Source: a virus
Length of the DNA: 61,117 bases
Reading direction: 5' to 3' (one strand)
Virus record (IMG/VR): IMGVR_UViG_3300023084_000018
Location: 1 to 61,117 of that record
Shown here: positions 37,043-46,613 of the stretch, one piece after another
Position numbering within the stretch: the stretch's first letter is position 1
Layout: each line of letters opens with the position of its first letter
The notes under the pieces: model-generated
Seen by the model: only the letters and a program-made list of their open reading frames with translations
Database searches by the model: none
Told to the model about the DNA's origin: nothing
Position numbers and translations under genes: made by a program

Positions 37043-38890
37043 ATGAGAGCACTGCTGATACCAAACACAAAAGTAATATCAAAAGAACAGTTGATTGCTG
37101 AACTAATTGCAGACGGTGTCACTATCATTGATGACACAATCCCAGAAGTAATCAGAGTTGAAATGACAGGAAGACCACAGTTTGACACATGGTTAACTTC
37201 AGGAAAACTTGCAGGTGCTAACAGTGAAGATTATGAAAATAAATTGAGATTTCAAACAGATGCTTCAACTACAATAAATCCAGACACAACATCAACTGTA
37301 AGTACTGCACATCACAATTGGGGACTTGCGGCTATGACACAAGACAGTACAACGCTGTCAACAACATTTACATACAATCAAACAGGTGCAAATGTTGATG
37401 TGGTAATTATGGACACAGGTATTGTAGTTGGTCACCCAGAATTTAATGACTTGTCATCAAACACAACATCAAGAATAAATCAAATTTCATGGGGTGGAAC
37501 ACAAGGCGTAAGTTTTTACACAGATCCAGATGGTCACGGAACTCACTGTGCAGGTATCTCTGCAGGTAGAACACAGGGCTGGGCCAGAGATGCACAGATA
37601 TATTCATTTACAACAAACTTAGGTGGGTTGTCACATGGATATAATGCATCATCAATGGGTTATATAACTGCATGGCACAATTCAAAAGGCACAGGCAGAC
37701 CCACAGTGGTAAACATGAGTTGGGCAATAGCAACATACTTTCCACCTAATCATCCAGATCACTTTTTCTCAACAGTGGCATGGGATCCCAACAATGCTGA
37801 ATGGCATATGACAAGATCAAGTTCATATGACACGCTGGTTCAAAACATGGTCAATGCAGGTATAGTTGTTGTGTGTTCAGCGGGCAATGACAATGACAGA
37901 ATTTATGACACAACAGAAGCTGGCTGGAATTCAGGATACTGGTATTTCTTTGATGCAAACAATGACATGGGATACGGTATCAATGAAAAAATTTACAAAG
38001 AAGATGCATCAGCACATGATCCTGCTATACATGGAACAAACCCAAGAGCAGGAACACCAGGTGCTCCTCCAGGAGGCAGTTACGGAAACACAGTTTATTT
38101 TCAAGCAACTAATAATGGACAATCTCCAGGTAATGCTTGGTTAGATCCAACAACTGCAACAAGGTATGATATCAGTGTTCAGGCTTGTGATAATTTAAAA
38201 AACAAAGCAAGTTATTCAAACTACGGAACACCAAACATAACTTGGGCTCCGGGTAATTACATTATGAGTTCTTATATCAACAAAGGTTCAGCACAGCAGT
38301 TGGCTTCAACTGGTTATTATTATAATAAATTAAATGGAACATCAATGGCATCACCACAAATTGCTGGATTGATTGCTTGTTATCTAGATACAGATTCATC
38401 AACATTTGGTGCTGTAACAACATCAGCAAATCAGCAGTCTGCACAAAACTTTATTCAAACCAATGACAGAGACAACGACATAGTTGATTGGGGAGATGGT
38501 TTAACAAATTTACACAGAGCATATCAGCCATATCAAGATTACACAAAAACTTGGACAACAAGTGCAGGATCAATAGGCAGTGTAAATGAAAGCACTCCTG
38601 CTAGTTTTGATCTTTCATCAGCATTTACAAATGCGGCCAATGAATCACTACACACAGTAACACATTCAATACAGAGTGGATCAATACCAGCAAGTTTCAC
38701 ATTAGATAGTAATGGTACATTGTCTGGCACACCATCATCTTCAGAAGGTGGACAAACTTACAACTTTACAGTGAGAGCTGACAATGGATTTGATAATGAA
38801 GATCGTGCTTTTAGTTTAACTATCAATGACACATCATCACAAGTGAAAATGTCTGGTGGTGTTAAAATGAGAGGGTTAAGGTTTAGATAA
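37043..38890 (+). CDS. Subtilisin-like serine protease with C-terminal Ig-like domain
   Basis: 615 residues. S8 family triad is complete: D124 in VIMDTGI, H165 in DGHGTHCAG, S434 in NGTSMASP. Residues 1-90 lack a signal peptide and could be a propeptide-like or attachment domain. After the protease, residues about 505-600 form a putative Ig-like (He_PIG type) domain (IPASFTLDSNGTLSGTPSS). The last residues, KMSGGVKMRGLRFR, are basic. No secretion signal and a neighbouring lectin-like gene favour a virion-borne protease acting on host surface proteins, but a cytoplasmic role is possible. Confidence 0.88.
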   Translation: MRALLIPNTKVISKEQLIAELIADGVTIIDDTIPEVIRVEMTGRPQFDTWLTSGKLAGANSEDYENKLRFQTDASTTINPDTTSTVSTAHHNWGLAAMTQDSTTLSTTFTYNQTGANVDVVIMDTGIVVGHPEFNDLSSNTTSRINQISWGGTQGVSFYTDPDGHGTHCAGISAGRTQGWARDAQIYSFTTNLGGLSHGYNASSMGYITAWHNSKGTGRPTVVNMSWAIATYFPPNHPDHFFSTVAWDPNNAEWHMTRSSSYDTLVQNMVNAGIVVVCSAGNDNDRIYDTTEAGWNSGYWYFFDANNDMGYGINEKIYKEDASAHDPAIHGTNPRAGTPGAPPGGSYGNTVYFQATNNGQSPGNAWLDPTTATRYDISVQACDNLKNKASYSNYGTPNITWAPGNYIMSSYINKGSAQQLASTGYYYNKLNGTSMASPQIAGLIACYLDTDSSTFGAVTTSANQQSAQNFIQTNDRDNDIVDWGDGLTNLHRAYQPYQDYTKTWTTSAGSIGSVNESTPASFDLSSAFTNAANESLHTVTHSIQSGSIPASFTLDSNGTLSGTPSSSEGGQTYNFTVRADNGFDNEDRAFSLTINDTSSQVKMSGGVKMRGLRFR

Positions 38891-40068
38891 TGGTAAATCT
38901 TACAGCAAAAGGAGTAATTGTAAGCGGTGGTGCTAAATTGATCAACACTACAGATTCCAGTGCACCAACATACGCAATCACAGAAGATTCATCCACAGTA
39001 ACAGAAGGCAATTCAGTTTCATTCACAGTGGCCACAACCAATGTGGCTGACTCTACCACACTGTATTGGACAGTGGCAAACTATCCACCAAGAGAAGATG
39101 CAGACTTTACAGCAACTAGTGGCAGTTTCACAGTCAACAGCAACAGTGGCAGTTTCAGTGTTGCTATTGCAACAGATGGTGACACAGAAGGCAATGAAAC
39201 ATTTAGAGTTTATGTGAGAACAGGATCAATCACAGGACCAGTGATGGCAACAAGTGCCACAGTTACTATCAATGATGGCGCTAGTTGGGATCCAAGCACA
39301 TCCATAACAGCAGTTGCTTGGATAGATGCCAGTGACAGTGCTAACTATACCACAAGTGGTTCAACATTAACGGCTGTTACCGACAAAGCAGGCACTTACA
39401 CAATGTCAGTGGGTGGAACACCAACTGTGGGCAGTACCCAGAACGGGTTGAATGTGTTTGACTTTAACGGCAGTGCTGAATACCTGCAAAGCACAAGTTA
39501 TCTAGCACAAGCCAGCGGTGGCAATCACTGGGCAATTGGTGTGTTTAGATTTGAAGGCACAAACAGTACGCAAGATAGTTTGTGGAGTTATGAAACAAAC
39601 CAATCACCAAAAAGAGATTATGCTATAAGTTCTGGAGCCAGCAACAACACCTGGCCTGGAGAACTAGACCTAGATGGGTTGAGTTCTAACAGAATTAGTA
39701 CTACAATTGGTAACCTAGAGATATGGAATTCAAAAAGTTTAACACAAAACACGTATCATATAGTTGCTTGTTTCTTTAACAAGACAGGCAATCAGATTGG
39801 TGTTAGGGTAGATGGGTCAAATGCATTTACGCCAGTAAATGATTATACTAACTCAATATCAACAAACCAAGAGTTACGTTTAATGAGAAACAGATCATCA
39901 CAGGAACTGGATGGCAAACTGGCAGAGTTCTTTGCTGTGGCAAACATTCCAGGCACAGGCGGCACTGACATATCAGAGTTAGAAAAAGCAGAAGGCTACC
40001 TAGCCCACAAGTGGGGGCTGACCGGCGGTTTACCTGTAAGTCACCCATACAAGAATTCAGCACCATAA
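38890..40068 (+). CDS. Calx-beta and lectin-like (LamG/ConA fold) protein
   Basis: 392 residues, TAATG overlap with the protease gene. Residues about 28-128 match a Calx-beta domain (DSSTVTEGNSVSFTVATTN, DTEGNETFRVYV). Residues about 145-385 look like a concanavalin-type jelly roll (WIDASDSANYT, AEYLQSTSYL, GKLAEFFAVANI, EGYLAHKWGL near the end, as in LamG_3-like proteins). Expected to bind glycans or surface proteins. The short start 'KGVIVSGGAKLI' echoes the end of the subtilase, so the pair may form one appendage. Confidence 0.72.
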   Translation: MVNLTAKGVIVSGGAKLINTTDSSAPTYAITEDSSTVTEGNSVSFTVATTNVADSTTLYWTVANYPPREDADFTATSGSFTVNSNSGSFSVAIATDGDTEGNETFRVYVRTGSITGPVMATSATVTINDGASWDPSTSITAVAWIDASDSANYTTSGSTLTAVTDKAGTYTMSVGGTPTVGSTQNGLNVFDFNGSAEYLQSTSYLAQASGGNHWAIGVFRFEGTNSTQDSLWSYETNQSPKRDYAISSGASNNTWPGELDLDGLSSNRISTTIGNLEIWNSKSLTQNTYHIVACFFNKTGNQIGVRVDGSNAFTPVNDYTNSISTNQELRLMRNRSSQELDGKLAEFFAVANIPGTGGTDISELEKAEGYLAHKWGLTGGLPVSHPYKNSAP

Positions 40069-40076
40069 GGAGGCAA

Positions 40077-40301
40077 ATGAAAAACTACAAAGTAACTATC
40101 AGCGTTGGAGACAAGATAGCAGTTGGCAAATTCCGGAACAGTATAAAAACCATTAAGGAAATCACCATGGAAGATGGCCAACCAGTTGTTGTAACCAGTG
40201 CTGGCAAAAGAAAATTATTGAACTTTAAGCTGGTTTCAAAAACTAAAAAGAAAAAAGATAAAGAAGAAAATTATAACGGACCTTGGAATGGAATCGTCTA
40301 A
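40077..40301 (+). CDS. Small basic protein, 74 residues
   Basis: Start chosen at the ATG at 40077, with AAGGAGG right before it. First half looks like a small beta barrel (YKVTISVGDKIAVGKFRNSIKTI, QPVVVTSAGKRKLLNF); the second is a Lys-rich tail. Possible nucleic-acid binding, by charge only. The end overlaps the next gene by 14 nt. Confidence 0.6.
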   Translation: MKNYKVTISVGDKIAVGKFRNSIKTIKEITMEDGQPVVVTSAGKRKLLNFKLVSKTKKKKDKEENYNGPWNGIV

Positions 40302-40503
40302 AAGAAAAAACCCACGTGGAATATTTGCAGGAATGGACGAAGAGTCTTTTACAAAACTTAAAGAACTATTAGGTAATTCAAAAGAAAATAAACTTAATAA
40401 AAAAAATAAAAAAAGAAGAAAAAGAAGTAGGAAACCAAAAACTAAAGACAATTTTTTAAATGATTTAGCATCAAATACACCTAATGCTGATCAATTTAAA
40501 TAG
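40288..40503 (+). CDS. Small, highly basic protein, 71 residues
   Basis: Overlaps the previous gene. An N-terminal helix (MDEESFTKLKELLGNSK) precedes a Lys/Arg run (about 38-53) and an Asn/Asp tail. Probably disordered and nucleic-acid binding; no family recognised. Confidence 0.5.
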   Translation: MESSKRKNPRGIFAGMDEESFTKLKELLGNSKENKLNKKNKKRRKRSRKPKTKDNFLNDLASNTPNADQFK

Positions 40504-40512
40504 GATAAAAAA

Positions 40513-40620
40513 ATGAAAAATGTTGAACTTAAGACTCGTATTCTGTTGATTTTTTGTATAATATTTTTATTTTGTACATATATTGGAATAATATTTTTTG
40601 ATTTATTAGAGAAGTTATAA
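40513..40620 (+). CDS. Single-span membrane peptide, 35 residues
   Basis: ATG at 40513, ending TAA at 40620, whose last A is the first base of the next start codon. One hydrophobic helix (about 10-31: ILLIFCIIFLFCTYIGIIFF) between MKNVELKTR and DLLEKL. The exact junction with the radical SAM gene supports it being real. Confidence 0.55.
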   Translation: MKNVELKTRILLIFCIIFLFCTYIGIIFFDLLEKL

Positions 40621-42140
40621 TGGGAATAAGCAAAAACAAAAACGAATCATATCAACAGTGGCGTGATAGAACAATAGATAAAATATCACCCAGTTTCTGT
40701 GGAGCCAAATGGTACAATTCTACTATATGGTTAAACTCAGGATCCACTGCAAGTTGTCATCACCCGCCTGCACACAAAATACCTTTAGAAGAAGTATTGG
40801 CTAATCCTAAAGCCATACACAACACCAGTTATAAAAAAATGGTACGTAAACAGATGTTAGATGGTGAAAGACCCAAAGAGTGTGAGTATTGTTGGAAAGT
40901 TGAAGACCTAGGAAAAGAATATGTTTCGGATAGAACTTACAAAAGTGTTATATACAAAGAAGAAGATTTAGATCTCTGTAAAACCAAATACAGTTATACA
41001 GATGATGTTCCATTAAAAACATTAGAAATAGCCTTTGATGCCAACTGTAACTTTGCTTGTAGTTATTGTAACGCAAGTTTCTCTACGCAATGGCAGAACG
41101 ATATTAAGAAAAATGGTGCTTATCAAAATTTAGTTTCAGATGGTGCAAGAGCATTTCAACAAGATGGCTCATGGGCAATGAAGTATGGGAAAAAGAATGA
41201 AGGCAATCCATACATAGATGCATTTTTTAAATGGTGGGATATGGAACTTAAAGATACATTAGAAGAATTAAGAGTCACAGGCGGTGAAGCAACTATGAGC
41301 CAAGACTTTTGGAGATTAATTGATTGGTGGAAAAACAATCCAGAATGTGATGTGAGATTCAGTGTAAATTCTAACTTGGGTGCTAAACCAGAACTAATGA
41401 AACGACTAGTTGATGCTACACACAGTTTTAAAAATTTTGATCTATATACATCAAATGAAAGTTATGGTGCTCAGGCAGAATACATAAGAGATGGATTAGA
41501 ATGGGAAACATGGTTAAAGAATATTCATATGTTTTTACAAGAAGGCAATGTGCGAGAGTTTCACATGATGATGACTATCAATGCACTGTGCTTGTTTAGT
41601 CTTCCTGAGTTTATGGACGAAATGGTCAAACTCAAACAACAATATGGAAAACACTTTCCTACAATGAGTTTTAATATTTTAAGATTTCCAAGTTTTCAAA
41701 GCATAGTAACACTACCAATTGAAATAAGAAATGAACGTGCTAATGCATTAGAAAAATGGATAGAAGACAATCATACGAATCCATTAGTGCATGACATGGA
41801 AATAGATGGTATAAAACGATTAATTGAATATACCAGAGTTATCAAAACAGGTCATGCTTACACATCAAGTGAGATCACTAGACACAGAGACTTTAAAACT
41901 TTTTACACACAATACGATCAAAGAAGAAACAAAAATTTTTTAGAAACTTTTAAACATGCTGAACTACAAAAATGGTTTGTGAATATACCAGAAACTGAAA
42001 TAAATCCTGTAGGCTTGTTTGATGGTGATGCTACCAAAGGTTCGTTGCACAAACAAGAACTTGAACAACGTGCTAAAAAAGAGGGATGGGTAATAAAACC
42101 ACAAGGAGCCAACCCAGGTAGTAAGGAATATGTTGAATAA
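40620..42140 (+). CDS. Radical SAM protein 2 with N-terminal twitch-like cysteine domain
   Basis: 506 residues. N-terminal cysteines C27, C46, C88 and C91 (SCHHP, KECEYCW) are followed by the radical SAM triad C143, C147, C150 (CNFACSYC) and a VTGGEA motif near 219-224. Same architecture as protein 1, with an added C-terminal stretch of about 40 residues. Opens the block in which radical SAM, SGNH-like and T-E-K-motif proteins alternate. Substrate unknown; the family modifies peptides or small molecules by radical chemistry. Confidence 0.88.
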   Translation: MGISKNKNESYQQWRDRTIDKISPSFCGAKWYNSTIWLNSGSTASCHHPPAHKIPLEEVLANPKAIHNTSYKKMVRKQMLDGERPKECEYCWKVEDLGKEYVSDRTYKSVIYKEEDLDLCKTKYSYTDDVPLKTLEIAFDANCNFACSYCNASFSTQWQNDIKKNGAYQNLVSDGARAFQQDGSWAMKYGKKNEGNPYIDAFFKWWDMELKDTLEELRVTGGEATMSQDFWRLIDWWKNNPECDVRFSVNSNLGAKPELMKRLVDATHSFKNFDLYTSNESYGAQAEYIRDGLEWETWLKNIHMFLQEGNVREFHMMMTINALCLFSLPEFMDEMVKLKQQYGKHFPTMSFNILRFPSFQSIVTLPIEIRNERANALEKWIEDNHTNPLVHDMEIDGIKRLIEYTRVIKTGHAYTSSEITRHRDFKTFYTQYDQRRNKNFLETFKHAELQKWFVNIPETEINPVGLFDGDATKGSLHKQELEQRAKKEGWVIKPQGANPGSKEYVE

Positions 42141-42864
42141 AATAATTGCTGGCGGTTGTTCTTTTACATACAACAATGACATGACATGGGCAGGTGAAGT
42201 TGCCAAACATCATCATTTGATTAATGTAGGATCATGTGCATCTGGTAATGATTACATAGCCAGATCTGTTATACATGAAATGGATCAACACAATGATCAA
42301 ATATTATTGGTATGTCAATGGAGTGGTATTCATCGTAAAAGTTATTATATTGATTCACAACATATATTGTACAAAGAGCTAACACAAAGCGATTGGCCAG
42401 ATTGGGCAGGTGATTATACACAATTAGACAAAGATGCTGTTAAACAGCAGGAATTCTGGGTTAAAACCGGTGGAAATAACATAGACAAGCCAGGCTCTAG
42501 TAATTTAATACATGACAAGTTTGTGAAACCATATGCCAAATATTTCTATTCAGAGGAGCAATCTCTTGTAGAATCTCTTGAAAATATCCTCAGAGTACAG
42601 TATTATTGTAATAGTAAAAAAATAAAAAACATAATGTTTTGGTGGAAAACTGAATTGGAAAATTATAAGATGTCAACGTATAGTAAAGAATTATACAACA
42701 AAGTTTTAAAACAAGATACTGTTTGGTTAGAACCATTAGGTGATTGGTGTGTCAAACATACTGATTTAACACAGCATGATCTTGATCAAGGTGAGCATCC
42801 AACTGTCACACAACATAAAAATTATGCAGAGCAAGTTGTTTTACCTGCATTAAAAACAATTTAA
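42130..42864 (+). CDS. SGNH-hydrolase-like protein 1
   Basis: 244 residues, overlapping the radical SAM gene by 11 nt. Block I is GGCSFTY (residues 8-14; Ser11 in place of the GDS serine), a Gly/Asn turn follows in GSCASGNDYI (about 36-45), and the C-terminal HPTVTQHKNYAEQ (about 226-238) fits the D-x-x-H block. SGNH proteins remove or add acyl groups on sugars. One of four copies in 10 kb, paired here with the next gene. Confidence 0.68.
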   Translation: MLNKIIAGGCSFTYNNDMTWAGEVAKHHHLINVGSCASGNDYIARSVIHEMDQHNDQILLVCQWSGIHRKSYYIDSQHILYKELTQSDWPDWAGDYTQLDKDAVKQQEFWVKTGGNNIDKPGSSNLIHDKFVKPYAKYFYSEEQSLVESLENILRVQYYCNSKKIKNIMFWWKTELENYKMSTYSKELYNKVLKQDTVWLEPLGDWCVKHTDLTQHDLDQGEHPTVTQHKNYAEQVVLPALKTI

Positions 42865-42866
42865 CT

Positions 42867-44033
42867 ATGATAATCAAAAAACTTAATCCATGTCAGTATG
42901 AAGAACTTGAGTCTGTGTCAAGACTGATACAATATCCAAGTAACAATATTGATTACGACAGTGATCCGGGTGACGATCCTTTTTGGTTTGAAGTTGCCTG
43001 TTATGGATCAGGTATAGATGATTTGTGGCAAACAGATGCAATGCAACAAGCATTGCCTTATCTAAAAAGTGGTCAAGCCAAACTGGCAATATGTTACTTG
43101 CGTGAGATACCTTTTGGGCATGATGATCATGTTGTCATGCAAAGTCGTATAGCCTGTGACGGTGTTGATAGATATGGTATTGATCCAAAACAATTTTATT
43201 ATTTTTATAACAGCGATCCAAGTCATTTAGAATATCTTAACAAATATTCTTTAAACATCATACAAGTACCTTACTTTGAATATGATTTTGTTTTTAGACA
43301 TTTAGTTAACAATATTGATGTTTGTTATCCTGCAGATGCATTAACAAAAAAAGCACAGCGTACTTTTTTAGATATGAACGGTAAACCAAACAAGTACATG
43401 AGATTGCGTCATGTGGTTCATTTATGGAATAAAAGATTAATTGATAATGGTGTTATTAACTTGTTGCGTACTGATGAAGACACAAAACACTATCCTGATA
43501 AAAACGATTACTATCATTTAGTCAAAGATATTATTAACGAAAAAGATTGGAAAAAGTTTTGTGAGTGGTGGCCACAAAGTCATGACAATGCAGATACTCA
43601 ACAAAACTATGGAAAACACTTTAGCGGGTATCCGTACAACAAACAACTGTATATGGATACACACATGAGTTTAATTAGTGAAACACACAGCGGACATGAT
43701 AGTTGTAATCCAGAATTTTTTATAACTGAAAAATTAGTAAAAGCAATTGGTAACTGTCATCCTTTTGTTGTGTTGAGTACACCAAAATACTTAGAACAAT
43801 TAAAACTGTTTGGTTATAAAACCTTTGAACCATACATAGATGAATCATATGATCAAGAACTTGATACAGAATTAAGAATGGTAAAAGCAATTGACAGTGT
43901 AGAAAAACTTTGTAAAAAAGGTATACCTGTTGATTGTTTTGCTACTGCAATATATAATCAAACCAATTTATTCAATAGATTTCATAAAACAAATGAACAA
44001 TTAAAAGGTATATTTTTTAATGATAATATTTGA
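42867..44033 (+). CDS. GT10/exostosin-like T-E-K-motif protein 1
   Basis: 388 residues. C-terminal half carries SLISETHSGHD, then EFFITEKLVKAIGNCHPFVV (about 283-302) and a GYKTF-PYIDESYD stretch. The F-x-T-E-K...P-F-V-V pattern is the nucleotide-sugar-binding part of fucosyltransferase (GT10) or exostosin (GT47) C-terminal domains. The N-terminal half is unlike any family I know. First of five relatives in this block. Confidence 0.6.
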   Translation: MIIKKLNPCQYEELESVSRLIQYPSNNIDYDSDPGDDPFWFEVACYGSGIDDLWQTDAMQQALPYLKSGQAKLAICYLREIPFGHDDHVVMQSRIACDGVDRYGIDPKQFYYFYNSDPSHLEYLNKYSLNIIQVPYFEYDFVFRHLVNNIDVCYPADALTKKAQRTFLDMNGKPNKYMRLRHVVHLWNKRLIDNGVINLLRTDEDTKHYPDKNDYYHLVKDIINEKDWKKFCEWWPQSHDNADTQQNYGKHFSGYPYNKQLYMDTHMSLISETHSGHDSCNPEFFITEKLVKAIGNCHPFVVLSTPKYLEQLKLFGYKTFEPYIDESYDQELDTELRMVKAIDSVEKLCKKGIPVDCFATAIYNQTNLFNRFHKTNEQLKGIFFNDNI

Positions 44034-44940
44034 TTATCCTTTTTATAGACACACAATATCAAACAACAAACCAAATTTGGTATCTGGTAAGGCTATTGAT
44101 ATGCATTTTTTGAAAAAATATGAACCTGGTACCAGAATTAAAATAATAGAATTAGCAGAAGGAGATGTGCCTGGTCCATCGTCTACGGAAGATATTACTG
44201 TGTTTGATTATATACACAAAGCACTTGAAAAATATAATGTTGACTCAAACGATGTTGAAATGATACACGGTTCATTTAATTTTGATAATTTATATAAAAA
44301 CTGGGCAGGAGATAACATACGTATTGGACATAGAAACAGTTATGGTTTTTATTTCTTACAGGAACAAAAAAAACATGATAGTGTTAATTACAATGCATCT
44401 AGATCAAAACATTTTATTAGTTTAAATGGTGCTATTAAACCCAAACGCATAGAGTTTATAAACTTTTGTAAACAGCACAATCTCATGCACAATTATATCA
44501 GTTTGGTTGGTAACTATAACACAACTGATCAAAACATAGAACCTATACTGCTTGATAAAAATCAAGAAACATTAGGCTTTTCAGATAAAGTTGTACCAGA
44601 CTTTATGAATGATGCATATTTGAATATTATAAATGAAACACACGAAGATGACACAGTGTTTATGACTGAAAAAACATGGAAGCCTATATTGAATTATCAA
44701 CTGTTTTTATACTGGGGAGTAGGTAACGCACAAGACTACTATAACACATTATTAGACAATGGATTCAAATTGTACAACGAAATATTTGATTATAATAATA
44801 GTGTCAAAGATGAAATATTAAAATTTTGTAATACACCAATAAATCAAGTAAATGAAAAATTTGCAAGTGTTAAACACAAACTAGAATACAACAAAAAAAG
44901 AGCATTAGAAATAGAAGAATTTAAATATGACCACAATTGA
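44020..44940 (+). CDS. GT10/exostosin-like T-E-K-motif protein 2
   Basis: 306 residues, start overlapping the previous gene by 14 nt. Core: LNIINETHEDD, VFMTEKTWKPILNYQLFLYWG (about 210-230), then DNGFKLYNEIFDYN. Same order of motifs as its neighbours, with the P-F-V stretch replaced by Q-L-F-L-Y-W. Probably a sugar transferase; acceptor unknown. Confidence 0.58.
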   Translation: MIIFDYPFYRHTISNNKPNLVSGKAIDMHFLKKYEPGTRIKIIELAEGDVPGPSSTEDITVFDYIHKALEKYNVDSNDVEMIHGSFNFDNLYKNWAGDNIRIGHRNSYGFYFLQEQKKHDSVNYNASRSKHFISLNGAIKPKRIEFINFCKQHNLMHNYISLVGNYNTTDQNIEPILLDKNQETLGFSDKVVPDFMNDAYLNIINETHEDDTVFMTEKTWKPILNYQLFLYWGVGNAQDYYNTLLDNGFKLYNEIFDYNNSVKDEILKFCNTPINQVNEKFASVKHKLEYNKKRALEIEEFKYDHN

Positions 44941-45694
44941 TTTTAATGATGAAAATGTTTTATTAGCAGGTGGTGACAGTTTTACTGCTCACTTAATGGA
45001 ATCAAATGTTGCATGGCCTAATCATATAAAAAAATGGATTGCTGACACTAAAGTAGTTGCAGAAATGGCCAGTGACAATGAACTGATAGCAAGAAATTTA
45101 ATTAAAGGTATTGAGAAATATAAACCAACACATGTAGCAGTTGGCTGGAGTGATCCCAACAGATTCAGTTTGTATGTCAATCAAGAACATCCATTATACT
45201 TAGAAATATATGATAAAATGAAAACACATGCTGGATTCACAAATCAAATACTCACAGGCGAATGGCACTGCGACACTAGAGGTAGTTTTATAAAACCAGG
45301 TGGCGGATATGACACGTGGGAAACTGACAGTGATATCGTTAACAAAATGGTCAAAGATTATATTAAGACATACCACACTAGAGAAAATCAAATGATGAAA
45401 ACACTAGAATCAATATTGTTAATACAAGAACTATGTGCGAATCGTGATATTGAATTACTAAACTTTAAAGCATGGGATCATGATTTATTTCACACAGCAT
45501 ATCCTATGACAAAACATTTAGAAAAGTTAATTGATAAAGATTGTTGGTGGATGTACAACGGAAAAAGTGGTCTTAAAGAATGGTGCAAGGATCGTGGTGA
45601 TAATGAAATGCCTGGCGGACATCCTGCATCAGAATACCAATATTTGTTTGCTATATCTGTTATAGAACCATGGATACAAAGTGAAAATATATAA
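44927..45694 (+). CDS. SGNH-hydrolase-like protein 2
   Basis: 255 residues, 14-nt overlap upstream. Block I is the classical G-D-S: AGGDSFTAH (residues 14-22). ASDNELIARN (about 46-55) fits block II/III, and GGHPASEYQYLFA (about 228-240) supplies the terminal His. Best conserved of the four SGNH copies, with Asp rather than Cys before the serine. Confidence 0.7.
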   Translation: MTTIDFNDENVLLAGGDSFTAHLMESNVAWPNHIKKWIADTKVVAEMASDNELIARNLIKGIEKYKPTHVAVGWSDPNRFSLYVNQEHPLYLEIYDKMKTHAGFTNQILTGEWHCDTRGSFIKPGGGYDTWETDSDIVNKMVKDYIKTYHTRENQMMKTLESILLIQELCANRDIELLNFKAWDHDLFHTAYPMTKHLEKLIDKDCWWMYNGKSGLKEWCKDRGDNEMPGGHPASEYQYLFAISVIEPWIQSENI

Positions 45695-46613
45695 ACATCC
45701 AAAGTATTACTATGATTTAGAATCTGTAACTAGATTTATCAATGTTGAATATGTGACTGATATTAACAGTGCAGATTATGTTGCTATAGCAACTAGCGAA
45801 CCAGTACCAGTATTTGAAGGAATAACAAAACCAATATTGTATTCTTATATAAGAGAACATCCTTATCCGCATGATGAGTATTTAAAAATACAATTTGAAA
45901 GTTTAAAGTCTACACAAGATATTACTATTTTTAGTTTGAGCAGTTTTGATCATTTTGCGTCAGGAAGAAAAAATATTATTATTGATCAATTTGAACTTGA
46001 TGCTTATCATAGATTGTTTATAGAAAAACAATGTGAAGTTGTTGATACACACATAGGATCAAATTTAAGATATCTATTTTTAGGAGGCAAAGCCAATAAA
46101 GGAAATAGAAAACCATTATATGAAGAATTGAAAAGACTTGGCGTTGCAGATGAAGGTGTTTGTAGTTTGTTTGGTGTAGTTGAAAGCCCAGACGATATTG
46201 AAATTAAAAACAATCACTACATTGGATATCCTTACGATTTAAGACTGTATAAAATTACCAATTTAAGTTTAGTTGCTGAAACACACTTTGAACACAATCA
46301 AGAATTTCATCCAACTGAAAAAATATACAGAGCAATAGCAAACAAACATGGTTTTATTGTTGCAAGTACTCCATTTTTTTTAAATAACTTAAGAAAAAAA
46401 GGATATGAAACATTCAGTAATCATTGGAGTGAAAATTATGATTTTGCTAAAGATCACAAGGATAGATTAAAACAAGCGGCATTGTCTTTGCTACAGGCTA
46501 CCAAAACATCTGAATATGGTTTAATAAAACCAATCTGTGAACACAACTTAAATACATTAAAAAACAATGCACAACAAACAATTCAAAATATACTTAACGG
46601 ACTAGTAAAATGA
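45681..46613 (+). CDS. GT10/exostosin-like T-E-K-motif protein 3
   Basis: 310 residues from GTG at 45681, overlapping the SGNH gene by 14 nt; no ATG is suitably placed. Core: LSLVAETHFEHN, FHPTEKIYRAIANKHGFIVAS (about 212-232), GYETFSNHWSENYD. The N-terminal part has ILYSYIREHPYPHDEYL, similar to the CYLREIPFGHDDHV of T-E-K protein 1, so these two share both halves. Confidence 0.6.
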   Translation: MKIYKHPKYYYDLESVTRFINVEYVTDINSADYVAIATSEPVPVFEGITKPILYSYIREHPYPHDEYLKIQFESLKSTQDITIFSLSSFDHFASGRKNIIIDQFELDAYHRLFIEKQCEVVDTHIGSNLRYLFLGGKANKGNRKPLYEELKRLGVADEGVCSLFGVVESPDDIEIKNNHYIGYPYDLRLYKITNLSLVAETHFEHNQEFHPTEKIYRAIANKHGFIVASTPFFLNNLRKKGYETFSNHWSENYDFAKDHKDRLKQAALSLLQATKTSEYGLIKPICEHNLNTLKNNAQQTIQNILNGLVK

